DNA from: Sphingomonas sp. TDK1
GTDB lineage: Bacteria; Pseudomonadota; Alphaproteobacteria; Sphingomonadales; Sphingomonadaceae
Length of the DNA stretch: 64,000 bases
Direction: 5' to 3'
Assembly: GCF_001650735.1 (NCBI RefSeq)
Contig: NZ_LXVY01000048.1
Span: 62,001-126,000 of the forward strand
Both the position numbers and the translations under genes were made by a program. Under the pieces are notes generated by a model. It did no database searches. It saw nothing but the letters and a program-made list of their open reading frames with translations, and had not been told where the DNA came from. Positions 41,168 through 48,897 of this stretch are shown in pieces (position 1 is the first letter of the stretch; each line of letters begins with the position of its first letter).

Positions 41168-41262
41168 GGTGGGAGCCGGAACGACCCGGGACGAAATCGT
41201 TACGGCTGCTTCCTTCCGGACCTGACCGGGTTGGCGACGATCCCGTCCGCCCGACTCCCGCG
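41168..41262 (-). ncRNA. ffs: SRP RNA, small bacterial type (4.5S)
   Basis: On the minus strand GGTCAGGTCCGGAAGGAAGC is the invariant apical SRP (helix 8) sequence. The ends (GGGAGTCGGGCGG at the 5' side, GGCTCCCACC at the 3' side) pair to close the hairpin. The ~95-nt length fits the small SRP RNA of Gram-negative bacteria, which targets membrane proteins with Ffh. Located directly upstream of dnaX. Exact ends are estimated. Confidence 0.9.
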
Positions 41263-41338
41263 GCGCATATGGGCGAAGCCGCAGCAGGTGGCAAGAGCCT
41301 TGCGTCGCTACAAGCAACTTGGGCGTTGTTTTGACGCC

Positions 41339-41467
41339 TTAGCGCAGCAACTCCGCAAAACGGGCGAGAACGCCCCCGACAAGTGCGCCCAGTCCCGCCA
41401 GCGCGATCATGGTCGCAACGCAAGGGCCGAACCCGGTCTGGTGATCATCGAAGCGGTCGAGTCGCAT
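41339..41467 (-). CDS. 42-residue small membrane protein
   Basis: A short open frame MRLDRFDDHQTGFGPCVATM followed by one hydrophobic helix IALAGLGALVGGVLARFAEL. GGAGG is placed 5 nt before the ATG. That ribosome-binding site lies inside the 3' arm of a long hairpin (41468-41509), which would restrict translation. It lies downstream of ecfG. No homologue recognised. Confidence 0.55.
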   Translation of the reverse strand: MRLDRFDDHQTGFGPCVATMIALAGLGALVGGVLARFAELLR

Positions 41468-41509
41468 AAAAGCCTCCGTGTGACATCAAATTGTCACGCG
41501 GAGGCTCTT
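41468..41509 (-). terminator. Long hairpin after ecfG, overlapping the SD of the 42-residue gene
   Basis: 18-base arms (41468-41485 and 41492-41509) with one mismatch and one G-U pair, 6-nt loop, followed on the minus strand by TTTT. It lies 53 nt after the ecfG stop and fits a rho-independent terminator. The same 3' arm contains the GGAGG of the following small gene. Confidence 0.65.
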
Positions 41510-41561
41510 ATGAAAATCCGTAGGCTTCCTTACCGGTTTACCACAATTCCGGGCTACCGGA

Positions 41562-42212
41562 TCAGCGCTCGCGGCTGAGATCCTCGACTTCGCCCATGAT
41601 AGTGTCGAGCGCGGTGCGCCCGTCTTCGTTAAGCGAGGTCGAGCGGCGCGAGGGAAGCTGGCCTTCCGACATCAACGCTTCGAGTGCGACACGGCCACGG
41701 GCGACGCGGCTCTTGATGGTGCCGACGGCGACCTGGCAGATCTCCGCTGCCTCTTCATAGGCAAAGCCACCCGCGCCCACCAGGATGAGCGCTTCGCGCT
41801 GCGGCTGCGGAAGATGGAGCAACGCACGCTGCATATCAGCCAGCTCGACGTGCCGATCCTGGCTCGCAGGTGCCGCAAGCAGGCGATCGGCGACCAGATC
41901 GTCCCATTCGCCCTTGAAGCGGGCGCGACGCATCTGGCTGAGATAGAGGTTGCGAAGGATGATGAAGGTCCAGGCGCGCATGTTGGTGCCAGCCTGAAAC
42001 CGCTTGCGTGCGGCCCATGCCTTCAGCAACGTCTCCTGCACCAGATCATCAGCGAGATCCCTGCTGCCCGACAACGAACGGCCGAATGCACGCAGGTGCG
42101 GAATCACCTGTGCCAGCTGCGTCTTGAACTCGGGGTCCGACAGCGAAACATGTTCCACCGGGGCCGCAGGTGCGTCCGGTTCGTCGTGATCCGTGTGGGT
42201 AGCGTCCGTCAT
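41562..42212 (-). CDS. ecfG: ECF sigma factor EcfG, general stress response
   Basis: A 216-residue group ECF15 sigma factor. Region 2 spans HLRAFGRSLSGSRDLADDLV and WAARKRFQAGTNMRAWTFII. Region 4 spans LPQPQREALILVGAGGFAYE and AAEICQVAVGTIKSRVARGR. It directs the alphaproteobacterial general stress regulon (GGAAC-N16/17-CGTT promoters) and is held by NepR until PhyR is phosphorylated. ATG at 42212 is chosen over in-frame starts at 42290 and 42302 because the region upstream lacks coding character. Confidence 0.92.
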   Translation of the reverse strand: MTDATHTDHDEPDAPAAPVEHVSLSDPEFKTQLAQVIPHLRAFGRSLSGSRDLADDLVQETLLKAWAARKRFQAGTNMRAWTFIILRNLYLSQMRRARFKGEWDDLVADRLLAAPASQDRHVELADMQRALLHLPQPQREALILVGAGGFAYEEAAEICQVAVGTIKSRVARGRVALEALMSEGQLPSRRSTSLNEDGRTALDTIMGEVEDLSRER

Positions 42213-42308
42213 GCAATCCCGATCGTTAGCGCGCAGGGCGTCGCGGTTCGTTGTCAAGCTGGGGTCTGACCGCTCGATTACAAGCGACATGCTTCCGAGC
42301 ATTTCTCG

Positions 42309-42446
42309 TCAAACCAACAAGATAACAGCAAATATCACTATGACCAGCAGCGTGCCGATGATCAGCACATAGCGCGTCACTCCCGGGGTCGTCCCCGCGC
42401 GGGCACGATCCGTGGAGATGGAGGCGGGTTCATCTTGCTCAGCCAT
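42309..42446 (-). CDS. 45-residue single-helix membrane protein
   Basis: A short frame MAEQDEPASISTDRARAGTT, PGVTRYVLIIGTLLVIVIFA ending in VILLV. The ISTDRARAG motif before the helix is one I associate with a small protein seen repeatedly near ecfG in sphingomonads, though this is from memory. It lies between ecfG and phyR on the same strand. The cytoplasmic N-terminal tail and single helix suggest a tail-anchored topology. Confidence 0.6.
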   Translation of the reverse strand: MAEQDEPASISTDRARAGTTPGVTRYVLIIGTLLVIVIFAVILLV

Positions 42447-42509
42447 ACATGCTAAACACATGAAAACCGTTTAGGGTCCGTACCGGGTGGAACCCGCCTC
42501 AATTTCCCT

Positions 42510-43307
42510 TCAGGCAGGCACGGTCGCTTCGTCGAAGAACAGCGCCTGGCTAATCGTCGCCTTCACCGTTTCACGCTGGAACGGCTTGGTGATCAGGAAG
42601 GTCGGCTCGGGCCGCTCGCCGGTTAGCAGACGCTCCGGGAAGGCAGTGATGAAAATCACCGGCACAGCAAACTCGGCGAGGATGTCCTTCACAGCGTCGA
42701 TGCCCGAGCTGTCGTCCGCGAGCTGGATGTCCGCAAGCACCAGGCCAGGACGGTCTTCCATTGCCAGCGCGACGGCCTCGTCGCGGGTGACGGCAACGCC
42801 GGTCACATCGTGGCCCAGATCGCGGACGATCTGCTCAAGGTCCATCGCGATCAGCGGCTCGTCCTCGATGATCATCACGCGCGTCCGCGTCTGCCGCTCG
42901 ATTTCGCTCACCGCCTCGGCGACCAGTTCGGAAACCCGCGCGGGCTCTTCGCCGATCAAATAGGCCGCGTCTTCTGGCGGAAATCCCTCCACTGTCGTCA
43001 GCAGCAGCGCCTGGCGGGACAGCGGCGTCAGTCGCGCCAGCCGCTTGCGTGCGATCGCCTCCGCATCGGTGCCCTGCTCGACCGCATCGATGCTGTCGTC
43101 CCACTGGCTTGACTGCCAGATGACCTGAAAAGTGCGATACAGACCGAGACGGGCATCAACGTCGCGCGGGAACTGATCCGGGGCTTCGACGATCGCCTCC
43201 AGGGCGGCGCGGACATAGCGATCGCCCTCGGCCTGGTTGCCGGTAAGCGCACGGGCATAGCGCCGCAGGAGCGGAAGGTGCGGCGCGAGTTGCTGACCAA
43301 GCGACAT
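42510..43307 (-). CDS. phyR: Response regulator PhyR (anti-anti-sigma factor)
   Basis: A 265-residue protein with an N-terminal sigma-like domain (LGQQLAPHLPLLRRYARALT, LSRQALLLTTVEGFPPEDAA) and a C-terminal receiver (RVMIIEDEPLIAMDLEQIV, phosphoacceptor Asp in LVLADIQLADDSSGIDAV, Lys in FLITKPFQRETV). Phosphorylated PhyR mimics sigma and pulls NepR off EcfG. ATG at 43307 (MSLGQQLAPHL) is preferred over 43325 on family precedent. Divergent from nepR. Confidence 0.93.
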   Translation of the reverse strand: MSLGQQLAPHLPLLRRYARALTGNQAEGDRYVRAALEAIVEAPDQFPRDVDARLGLYRTFQVIWQSSQWDDSIDAVEQGTDAEAIARKRLARLTPLSRQALLLTTVEGFPPEDAAYLIGEEPARVSELVAEAVSEIERQTRTRVMIIEDEPLIAMDLEQIVRDLGHDVTGVAVTRDEAVALAMEDRPGLVLADIQLADDSSGIDAVKDILAEFAVPVIFITAFPERLLTGERPEPTFLITKPFQRETVKATISQALFFDEATVPA

Positions 43308-43417
43308 GAGCAGTTGTTTCTCCATCGAGTGCGGGAGCCGTTGTCGCCCCCGGCGAGCTTGAATTCAATCGATTCCGTCACCCGAAGAAGCCCCTCCCCG
43401 GATTTCGCATCGACAGT

Positions 43418-43443
43418 GGAACAATCGAGGCGCTCTTTGGTTT
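43418..43443 (+). promoter_or_regulatory. Candidate EcfG promoter upstream of nepR
   Basis: GGAAC at 43418-43422, a 17-base spacer, and GTTT beginning at 43440 with G instead of C before GTT. It resembles the EcfG consensus except for one -10 base and would give a ~130-nt leader to nepR. nepR and ecfG are known to be autoregulated this way in other alphaproteobacteria. Confidence 0.45.
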
Positions 43444-43579
43444 CATCGACCAGACCGTGGGAATGGCCGCCGCCGCACCGGGTGCTTGCACTCGGCGTGG
43501 TTGGCACTATTCGCGTTACCGGTCACATCGTTCATTCGTCCGGGTGTCCGGACATTTCCGGGCCCTTAGGGGGGAATTG

Positions 43580-43750
43580 GTGCATTCCGCTAAAGATGAT
43601 CAGGGCAAGCAACCGCAGCCGGCACAGGGAGGCGACAAGAAGCCGCGTCCCAATGCCGACGTTGGAGATGTATTGCGCCGCGCATATGACGAAACGCTGA
43701 ACGAATCCGTGCCGGATGATCTGCTCGACCTGCTGAAGAAGCTCGATTAA
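43580..43750 (+). CDS. nepR: Anti-sigma factor NepR
   Basis: A 56-residue protein with a basic, low-complexity N terminus (DQGKQPQPAQGGDKKPRPNA) and the NepR core: VGDVLRRAYDETLNESVPDD followed by LLDLLKKLD. Translation probably starts at GTG 43580, with a GGGGGA purine run just upstream. A TTG one codon earlier is also in frame. NepR binds EcfG and keeps it inactive in unstressed cells. It reads toward the PhyP-like gene 12 nt downstream. Confidence 0.9.
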   Translation: MHSAKDDQGKQPQPAQGGDKKPRPNADVGDVLRRAYDETLNESVPDDLLDLLKKLD

Positions 43751-43762
43751 ACGAATCCGCCC

Positions 43763-45331
43763 ATGAACGGCTTGGATTCGTTGGCCCGCAGCCGGGGTCT
43801 CTCGGCGGCGCTCGGGCGTCTGCCCACTGGCGCCAAGGTTTTCCTGATTCTGGTCGGTGCGCTGCTGCCGTTGGCGCTCATCGCCCTGTTTACCACGTTA
43901 CAGACAACGCGCAGTGCCGACGACGAGGCGCGCGAGCGACTGAGCGTCACCGCGCAGGAGAGCGCCGGCAATCTCGAAAACCTGCTGGCGAATCACGTCG
44001 CCCAGCTTGGCGAAGCGCTTGCGGCGCTTGAACGCAATCCGGACGACGCGCCCAGCTGCACCCGGCTCGCGGGTACCTATGCGGGCCAGGCCCAAGCGCA
44101 CTTCGTCGTGCAGGACGGGCAAGGGCGCGCGCTGTGCGGCCGCCCCTTCGACCAGGCGCGCATGATCAATTCGCCGCGCGGTGATGTCGCCGCCCGGATC
44201 GTGCCTGGCGGGCTGGTCCTTCGAGTGAGCGGCGGCGCAGGCGCCTCGGCGACAGCCTATTATCCGCGCGATCTGCTTGCCGGGCTCGCGCGTCCGAGCG
44301 GCTTCGTGCCCGAATATGGCGCAGCTCTCATTGGCCATGGCGACCGGCTGACACTCCGCGCGCTCAAGGACAATGGTCCCCTCGATCGCGGCAAGAGCCT
44401 GCGCAGCAACCTGGGCGTCGACGATCTCGCGCTCGAAACGACCATGCCCGGCGCGCCGATCACCTCCCCGCTGGTGATCGCCACGGTCCTGCTGGTGCTT
44501 ATGTGGATCGCCGCTGCCGGTATCGGTTGGCTGGTCGTCGACATCCTGCTGATCCGCCCGCTGCGCAGCCTGCGCAGCAGCGTGGCCAACTACCAGCCCG
44601 GCGACGTGATCGACACGGCGCGGCTGGGCCCCATTCCCGCGCAGGAAATCCGCGAACTGGGCGATACGTTCAGCGACATCAGCCGCACCGTGCAGGCGCA
44701 CGAGGCCGATCTCGCCAAGGGCCTTGTCCAGCAGACCCGCCTCACCCGCGAAGTGCACCATCGGGTGAAGAACAACCTTCAGGTCATCTCCAGCCTGATC
44801 AACTTCCACGCGCGCGCCGCCAAGGGCCGCGAGGCGGCGGACGCCTATGCCTCGATCCAGCGCCGCGTCGACGCGCTCGCCGTGGTGCACCGCCACCATT
44901 ATGCCGAGATGGAGGAAAATCGCGGCCTGGAGCTGCGCTCGGTCATCGGCGAGTTGGCGGCCAATCTGCGGGCCACCGCACCAGAGCAGGCCCGCGGCAT
45001 CGGAATCACGCTCGAAATCGAATCGCTGCTTGTTACCCAGGACGTTGCGATCGCCGTCGCCTTCCTGCTCACCGAGATTGTCGAGCTGGCGATTACCTGC
45101 AACGAGGCGGCGCAGATCCGGCTATCGATCAAGGCCCCGGAAGGCGCCGAGCGCGCAGTCTTGCGTGTCTCTTCGCCGGCGCTGGTCAGCAGCCCTGAAT
45201 TCGAGGCGCTGGTCGAAAAGCGTTACGGTCGCGTACTGATGGGCCTCGCGCGGCAGCTCCGCACCCAATTGCATCACGATCCGCTGGTCGGCGCCTACGA
45301 GACCACCATCGCGATCAACGGCCGCCCCTAA
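43763..45331 (+). CDS. phyP: PhyP-like HisKA_2 sensor protein with degenerate ATPase domain
   Basis: A 522-residue inner-membrane protein. It has a first helix (KVFLILVGALLPLALIALFT), a periplasmic sensor domain, a second helix (LVIATVLLVLMWIAAAGIGW), a HAMP-like linker and a HisKA_2 domain with REVHHRVKNNLQVISSLINF. The C-terminal part has no recognisable N-box (FLLTEIVELAITCNEA where an asparagine and helix signature are expected) and no G boxes, so autokinase activity is doubtful. In Sphingomonas, the PhyP encoded next to nepR is known as a negative regulator of PhyR. This gene fits by position and domain state. Confidence 0.8.
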   Translation: MNGLDSLARSRGLSAALGRLPTGAKVFLILVGALLPLALIALFTTLQTTRSADDEARERLSVTAQESAGNLENLLANHVAQLGEALAALERNPDDAPSCTRLAGTYAGQAQAHFVVQDGQGRALCGRPFDQARMINSPRGDVAARIVPGGLVLRVSGGAGASATAYYPRDLLAGLARPSGFVPEYGAALIGHGDRLTLRALKDNGPLDRGKSLRSNLGVDDLALETTMPGAPITSPLVIATVLLVLMWIAAAGIGWLVVDILLIRPLRSLRSSVANYQPGDVIDTARLGPIPAQEIRELGDTFSDISRTVQAHEADLAKGLVQQTRLTREVHHRVKNNLQVISSLINFHARAAKGREAADAYASIQRRVDALAVVHRHHYAEMEENRGLELRSVIGELAANLRATAPEQARGIGITLEIESLLVTQDVAIAVAFLLTEIVELAITCNEAAQIRLSIKAPEGAERAVLRVSSPALVSSPEFEALVEKRYGRVLMGLARQLRTQLHHDPLVGAYETTIAINGRP

Positions 45332-45348
45332 AAAATCAGAAATGGCGG

Positions 45349-45373
45349 GGAACCGACCTACGAGCATCGCGTT
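45349..45373 (+). promoter_or_regulatory. Consensus EcfG promoter
   Basis: GGAAC at 45349-45353, 16-base spacer, CGTT at 45370-45373. A perfect match to the EcfG consensus, 18 nt after the phyP-like stop. The nearest annotated downstream gene starts 224 nt away, while a strong hairpin follows at 45427-45472, so a short transcript is the simplest product. Confidence 0.7.
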
Positions 45374-45379
45374 CTGATG

Positions 45380-45475
45380 TTCGGATAGTGACCTTTTGCC
45401 CCCCCGCTCTCGCTATCCACGACATGGGCCCGGAAGCGTCTACCCTCCCCCCCCCGGTGGCGCTTCCGGGCCTAC
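45380..45475 (+). ncRNA. Candidate stress-induced small RNA with C-rich loop
   Basis: Downstream of the EcfG promoter, ~95 nt containing an unpaired tract with seven consecutive C residues (TTTTGCCCCCCCGCTCTCGC) and a 12-bp perfect hairpin (45427-45438 with 45461-45472) whose 22-nt loop holds ACCCT followed by nine C residues. A C-rich exposed loop can pair with Shine-Dalgarno sequences, as in GsrN of Caulobacter and the cuckoo RNAs of Rhodobacter. There is no conserved coding frame. Ends are inferred and no T tract follows the hairpin. Confidence 0.45.
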
Positions 45476-45596
45476 TTCCATCCACACATCGTGATATTGA
45501 ACCAGAGCGCGGCTGGTGCGGCCTGCCGTAGGAACGTTTCCACGCGCGCAGCATTGAAACGTCGTCCCGGCACACGGGGAATGAAGGAGATTTTCG

Positions 45597-45731
45597 ATGC
45601 GTAAACTCATCACCGCCGCCGCGCTTGCTGGCACCCTGCTGATCGCCGCCTGCAACACCGTCGAAGGCGCCGGCAAGGACGTCGCATCGGCGGGCGACAC
45701 CGTCGCGAACGCCGCTGAAAAGTCGAAGTAA
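45597..45731 (+). CDS. Entericidin-type small lipoprotein
   Basis: A 44-residue lipoprotein. Signal peptide MRKLITAAALAGTLLIAAC with a lipobox (LIAAC), then NTVEGAGKDVASAGDTVANA, the entericidin A/B family pattern. AAGGAG lies 8 nt before the ATG. Entericidins are small envelope lipoproteins tied to stress and cell lysis. The EcfG promoter 224 nt upstream could serve it if transcription reads through the intervening hairpin. Confidence 0.85.
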   Translation: MRKLITAAALAGTLLIAACNTVEGAGKDVASAGDTVANAAEKSK

Positions 45732-45808
45732 GCGGCGCCGCTTCCGTCAACCTTCGCCCGCGCGCACGGCAGGGTCGAGGCGATGGAAGCTCTACCCGTA
45801 TATCGAAG

Positions 45809-45840
45809 CAAGCCCCCGCCGCGGCCCCGCGGCGGGGGCT
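45809..45840. terminator. Bidirectional terminator between entericidin gene and tatC
   Basis: Perfect 13-bp stem (45809-45821 with 45828-45840, 6-nt loop) between the convergent entericidin-type and tatC genes, 4 nt after the tatC stop. The A and T ends of the arms give short A/T tracts on both sides. Confidence 0.65.
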
Positions 45841-45844
45841 TCGC

Positions 45845-46627
45845 TCATTCGGCGGTCTGCGTTTCCGCTTCCGCCTCGTTGGCCGCCGTACGCTCGCGCC
45901 GCCGCCGGGTGAAGTAGATCGCCACCAGCGACAGGAAATACAGGCCCACCAGCGGACCCGCCAACAGCAGCTGCGATCCGATGTCCGGCGGCGTGAGCAC
46001 TGCCGCGATCGCCACCGAAGCTACGATGGCATAGCGCCACGCGCCCTTCAGCTGTTCGAAGGTGACGATACCGGCATGTTCGAGCAGCATCAGGAGCACC
46101 GGCAGCAGGAACGAGATCCCGAAGCCGAAAATGAACTGCATGACGAACTTCAGATAGCTGTTCACGTCGGGCAGCGCCTGCTGCTCCACGCCGCCCAGAT
46201 TGCCCTGAAAGCCAAGCAGAAACTTCAGCGCTACCGGGATGGCGACGAAATAGGCCATCGCCGCGCCTGCGATGAACAGCACCGGAGTCGCGAGGAGGAA
46301 GGGCAGAAGCGCCTGCTTCTCACGGCGATAGAGGCCCGGCGCCACGAATTGCCAGAGCTGATTCGCGATGATCGGAAATGCGATCATCAGGCCGGCAAAG
46401 AATGCGACCTTCACTTCGACGAGGAAGCCGCCGAAAATATCGGTGTTGATGATCCTCGCCTGTCCGGCAGCCTTCAAGGGCGCCACCAGGAACGAGAGGA
46501 TTCCGCGGGCGAAGTAGAGGCACCCGCCGAACGCTGCGAGAAGCGCCAGGATCGACCAGATCAGCCGACGGCGCAGCTCGATCAGATGGTCGAGCAATGG
46601 GGCCTGGGTGTCGTCGATCTCGCTCAC
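45845..46627 (-). CDS. tatC: Twin-arginine translocase subunit TatC
   Basis: A 260-residue six-helix membrane protein, the receptor of the Tat export pathway for folded proteins. The N-terminal PLLDHLIELRRRLIWSILAL, EVKVAFFAGLMIAFPIIANQ and FVAPGLYRREKQALLPFLLA segments carry the family-defining residues. The C-terminal tail is long and charged (RRRRERTAANEAEAETQTAE). Last gene of tatABC and overlaps tatB by 4 nt. Confidence 0.95.
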   Translation of the reverse strand: MSEIDDTQAPLLDHLIELRRRLIWSILALLAAFGGCLYFARGILSFLVAPLKAAGQARIINTDIFGGFLVEVKVAFFAGLMIAFPIIANQLWQFVAPGLYRREKQALLPFLLATPVLFIAGAAMAYFVAIPVALKFLLGFQGNLGGVEQQALPDVNSYLKFVMQFIFGFGISFLLPVLLMLLEHAGIVTFEQLKGAWRYAIVASVAIAAVLTPPDIGSQLLLAGPLVGLYFLSLVAIYFTRRRRERTAANEAEAETQTAE

Positions 46628-47085
46628 GGCTGCACTTCACTGGCGGGAGGAACAGGCTTCACCTCGGTCGCGGCGGCTGGCTTGGGCGCCGAAACTTCCA
46701 CCGGCAGCGGATCTGAATGGATATGGGGCTGCGGCGTCATTACCGGCGCATCCCCCTCCGGATGCCCATGGTCATGGGTAGAAGGATCATGGGGCACATG
46801 TTCGATTGCCGCCGGCCCAACATGCGCCTCGGGCGCAGCGAGCGGCTGCGGCGGATATTGCCGCATGATCCGCTCATTCTCGGCCGCCCACTGCTTTTCC
46901 AGTTCGGCGAGTTCAGCCTCGCGCACCATCGAATCGAGGCCGGAGCGAAATTGACGGGCGACACCGCGCGCGCGTCCCACCCATTTGCCGACGAAATGCA
47001 TCGCCCGCGGCAAGTCTTTCGGGCCGATGAACACCAAGGCTACGATGGCCACGAGCAGAAACTCGCTGGGCGCGATATCGAACAT
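46624..47085 (-). CDS. tatB: Sec-independent protein translocase subunit TatB
   Basis: A 153-residue protein: MFDIAPSEFLLVAIVALVFI helix, the GPKDLPRAMHFVGKWVGRAR hinge and amphipathic helix, then a long Pro/Ala/His-rich tail. Longer than tatA by the tail, as expected for TatB. Forms the substrate-binding complex with TatC. Confidence 0.93.
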   Translation of the reverse strand: MFDIAPSEFLLVAIVALVFIGPKDLPRAMHFVGKWVGRARGVARQFRSGLDSMVREAELAELEKQWAAENERIMRQYPPQPLAAPEAHVGPAAIEHVPHDPSTHDHGHPEGDAPVMTPQPHIHSDPLPVEVSAPKPAAATEVKPVPPASEVQP

Positions 47086-47183
47086 TCTTTCGGCGTATCC
47101 ACTCGCACGGCATGCGCCGGTCCAACCGGCGCGCTGCGTTCAAAGTCCCGGGCCGCCCGCCAAGCGCGCGTCCCGGACGGGGC

Positions 47184-47420
47184 TCAGCGATGCTCTTCGC
47201 GAGCGCGCTCGGCTTCCGGGGTATAGCCCGGCTCCGGCGCGGCCTTGCCCTCGATGCGGGTCGGCGGCGCCGGCGTGGTATCGTCTTCCGCCATACCCTT
47301 CTTGAAGCTCTTGATGCCCTTGGCAACGTCGCCCATCATGTTGGAGAAACGGCCGCCGCCCAGCAGCAGGATGGCGATGATGCCGACGACCAGCCAGTGC
47401 ATCAGGCTGAAGCTACCCAT
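47184..47420 (-). CDS. tatA: Sec-independent protein translocase subunit TatA
   Basis: A 78-residue protein: [20 protein letters not shown] helix, FG-like [20 protein letters not shown] amphipathic helix, acidic tail. It polymerises to form the Tat pore. 98 nt upstream of tatB. GGAGAATTC lies just before the ATG. Confidence 0.92.
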   Translation of the reverse strand: MGSFSLMHWLVVGIIAILLLGGGRFSNMMGDVAKGIKSFKKGMAEDDTTPAPPTRIEGKAAPEPGYTPEAERAREEHR

Positions 47421-47526
47421 GAGAATTCTCCTTGATATCGTGACCTATCTAGGGCCCACGGACCCCCACGGCAACGGTTGATAACCCTGTACGATGGTTG
47501 CACCGGCCGAATCGAAGATGATCCGC

Positions 47527-48126
47527 CTATTCCTCGTCCGTGACAGTTTCGCTTTCGGCCGCCGCCTCCGCCGCATCTAGCTGTTCCAAGGCAAGGTCGA
47601 CCGGGTCGAGCAGGCCCGCCGCCTTCAAGTCCTCGATCCCCGGCAGATCGCGGCGGCTGGCCAGCCCGAAATGGCTGAGAAACCCCGCCGTTGTCGCATA
47701 CATCAGCGGCCGTCCCGGCACTTCGCGCCGACCTGCGGGACGTATCCAGCCCGCCTCCATCAGCACATCGATGGTACCCTTCGAAATCTGCACGCCGCGG
47801 ATGGCCTCGATCTCGGCGCGTGTCACCGGTTCGTGATAGGCGATGATCGCCAGCGTCTCGATGCCGGCACGGCTGAGCTTGCGGCTGTCCTCGCGGTCGC
47901 GGCGGAGCAGGTGCGCAAGGTCGGCGGCGGTCTGGAAATGCCAGCGATCACCGCGGCGGACCAGCTCGATACCACGCCCCGCGTAGAAGTCGCCGAGCGC
48001 GGCCAGCGCCGCCCGCACATCGACCTTCGCGCCGACATAGGCGCGGATCTCGTCCACGCCGAGCGGCACCTCGGAGGCGAACAGCACCGCTTCCACCGCC
48101 CGCACCGGATCCCTCGCATCGATCAT
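47527..48126 (-). CDS. scpB: Segregation and condensation protein B
   Basis: A 199-residue winged-helix kleisin partner of SMC. VRAVEAVLFASEVPLGVDEI, LSRAGIETLAIIAYHEPVTR and EIEAIRGVQISKGTIDVLME are ScpB hallmarks. Its ATG overlaps the scpA stop by 4 nt. Works with ScpA and SMC in chromosome condensation. Confidence 0.92.
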   Translation of the reverse strand: MIDARDPVRAVEAVLFASEVPLGVDEIRAYVGAKVDVRAALAALGDFYAGRGIELVRRGDRWHFQTAADLAHLLRRDREDSRKLSRAGIETLAIIAYHEPVTRAEIEAIRGVQISKGTIDVLMEAGWIRPAGRREVPGRPLMYATTAGFLSHFGLASRRDLPGIEDLKAAGLLDPVDLALEQLDAAEAAAESETVTDEE

Positions 48127-48857
48127 TGCGGGATCGCCTTGAGGTAAAGCGGCGCGAAGGGCGCCTCCTGGCGAAGCTCCAGCCGTCCCTGCCGTGCGAG
48201 TTCCAAGGCCGCGACGAAGGACGAGGCCAGCGCCGAGCGCCGATAGAGGTCGCTGGCACCTCCTGGCAGAAAGCTTTCGATCACGCTCCAGTCGATCCGG
48301 GTGTCGAGCTGGGTAGAGAGCCGCTCCAGCGCGGCTTCCAGCGTCATCACGTCCCGGTGGGCGACGACATGCATGACCGGCAGCGCGCGGGCGCTGATCC
48401 GGCCATAAGCGGCGATCAGGTCGTAGATCTCGACTTCCCACTTTGCCTGGCGACGGAGGCGCAGCCCTTCGGGGGCACCGCGCGGGAACACGTCGCGCCC
48501 CATCCGGTCGCGCGCGACCAGCCGCGCGCCCGCCTCCCGCATCGCGCTCAGGCGCTCAAGGCGCAGCTGCAGGCGCAGCGCCAGCTCCTCCGGGCTGGGA
48601 CTCTCGGCGGGGTTGCGCGGCAGCAGCAGCGCGGATTTCAGATAGGCCAGCCACGCCGCCATAACGAGATAATCTGCCGCCAGCTCCAGCCGCAGTTCGC
48701 GCGCGGCATGGACATAGGCGAGATATTGCTCGACCAGTTCGAGGATCGAGATCTGGCGCAGATCCACCTTCTGCGTGCGCGAAAGCGCCAGCAGCAAGTC
48801 GAGTGGCCCTTCCCAGCCCTCGATCTCGATCTTCAGGATGTCGTCGCCCCCGTCCAC
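48123..48857 (-). CDS. scpA: Segregation and condensation protein A
   Basis: A 244-residue kleisin. EGWEGPLDLLLALSRTQKVD and LRQISILELVEQYLAYVHAA at the N terminus, DYLVMAAWLAYLKSALLLPR, and a winged-helix C terminus with SVIESFLPGGASDLYRRSAL. Starts at GTG 48857. An ATG 11 nt upstream is out of frame. It follows a type B palindromic element that separates it from nagZ. Confidence 0.92.
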   Translation of the reverse strand: MDGGDDILKIEIEGWEGPLDLLLALSRTQKVDLRQISILELVEQYLAYVHAARELRLELAADYLVMAAWLAYLKSALLLPRNPAESPSPEELALRLQLRLERLSAMREAGARLVARDRMGRDVFPRGAPEGLRLRRQAKWEVEIYDLIAAYGRISARALPVMHVVAHRDVMTLEAALERLSTQLDTRIDWSVIESFLPGGASDLYRRSALASSFVAALELARQGRLELRQEAPFAPLYLKAIPQ

Positions 48858-48897
48858 CGGGTGGTCATAGGAGGGGGGAGCGGACCGGGCAACAATA

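Noticed and set aside
45531-45556. Second GGAAC upstream of the entericidin gene as an EcfG promoter
   Set aside because: Bases 16-17 downstream do not form CGTT or GGTT, so the -10 element is missing.
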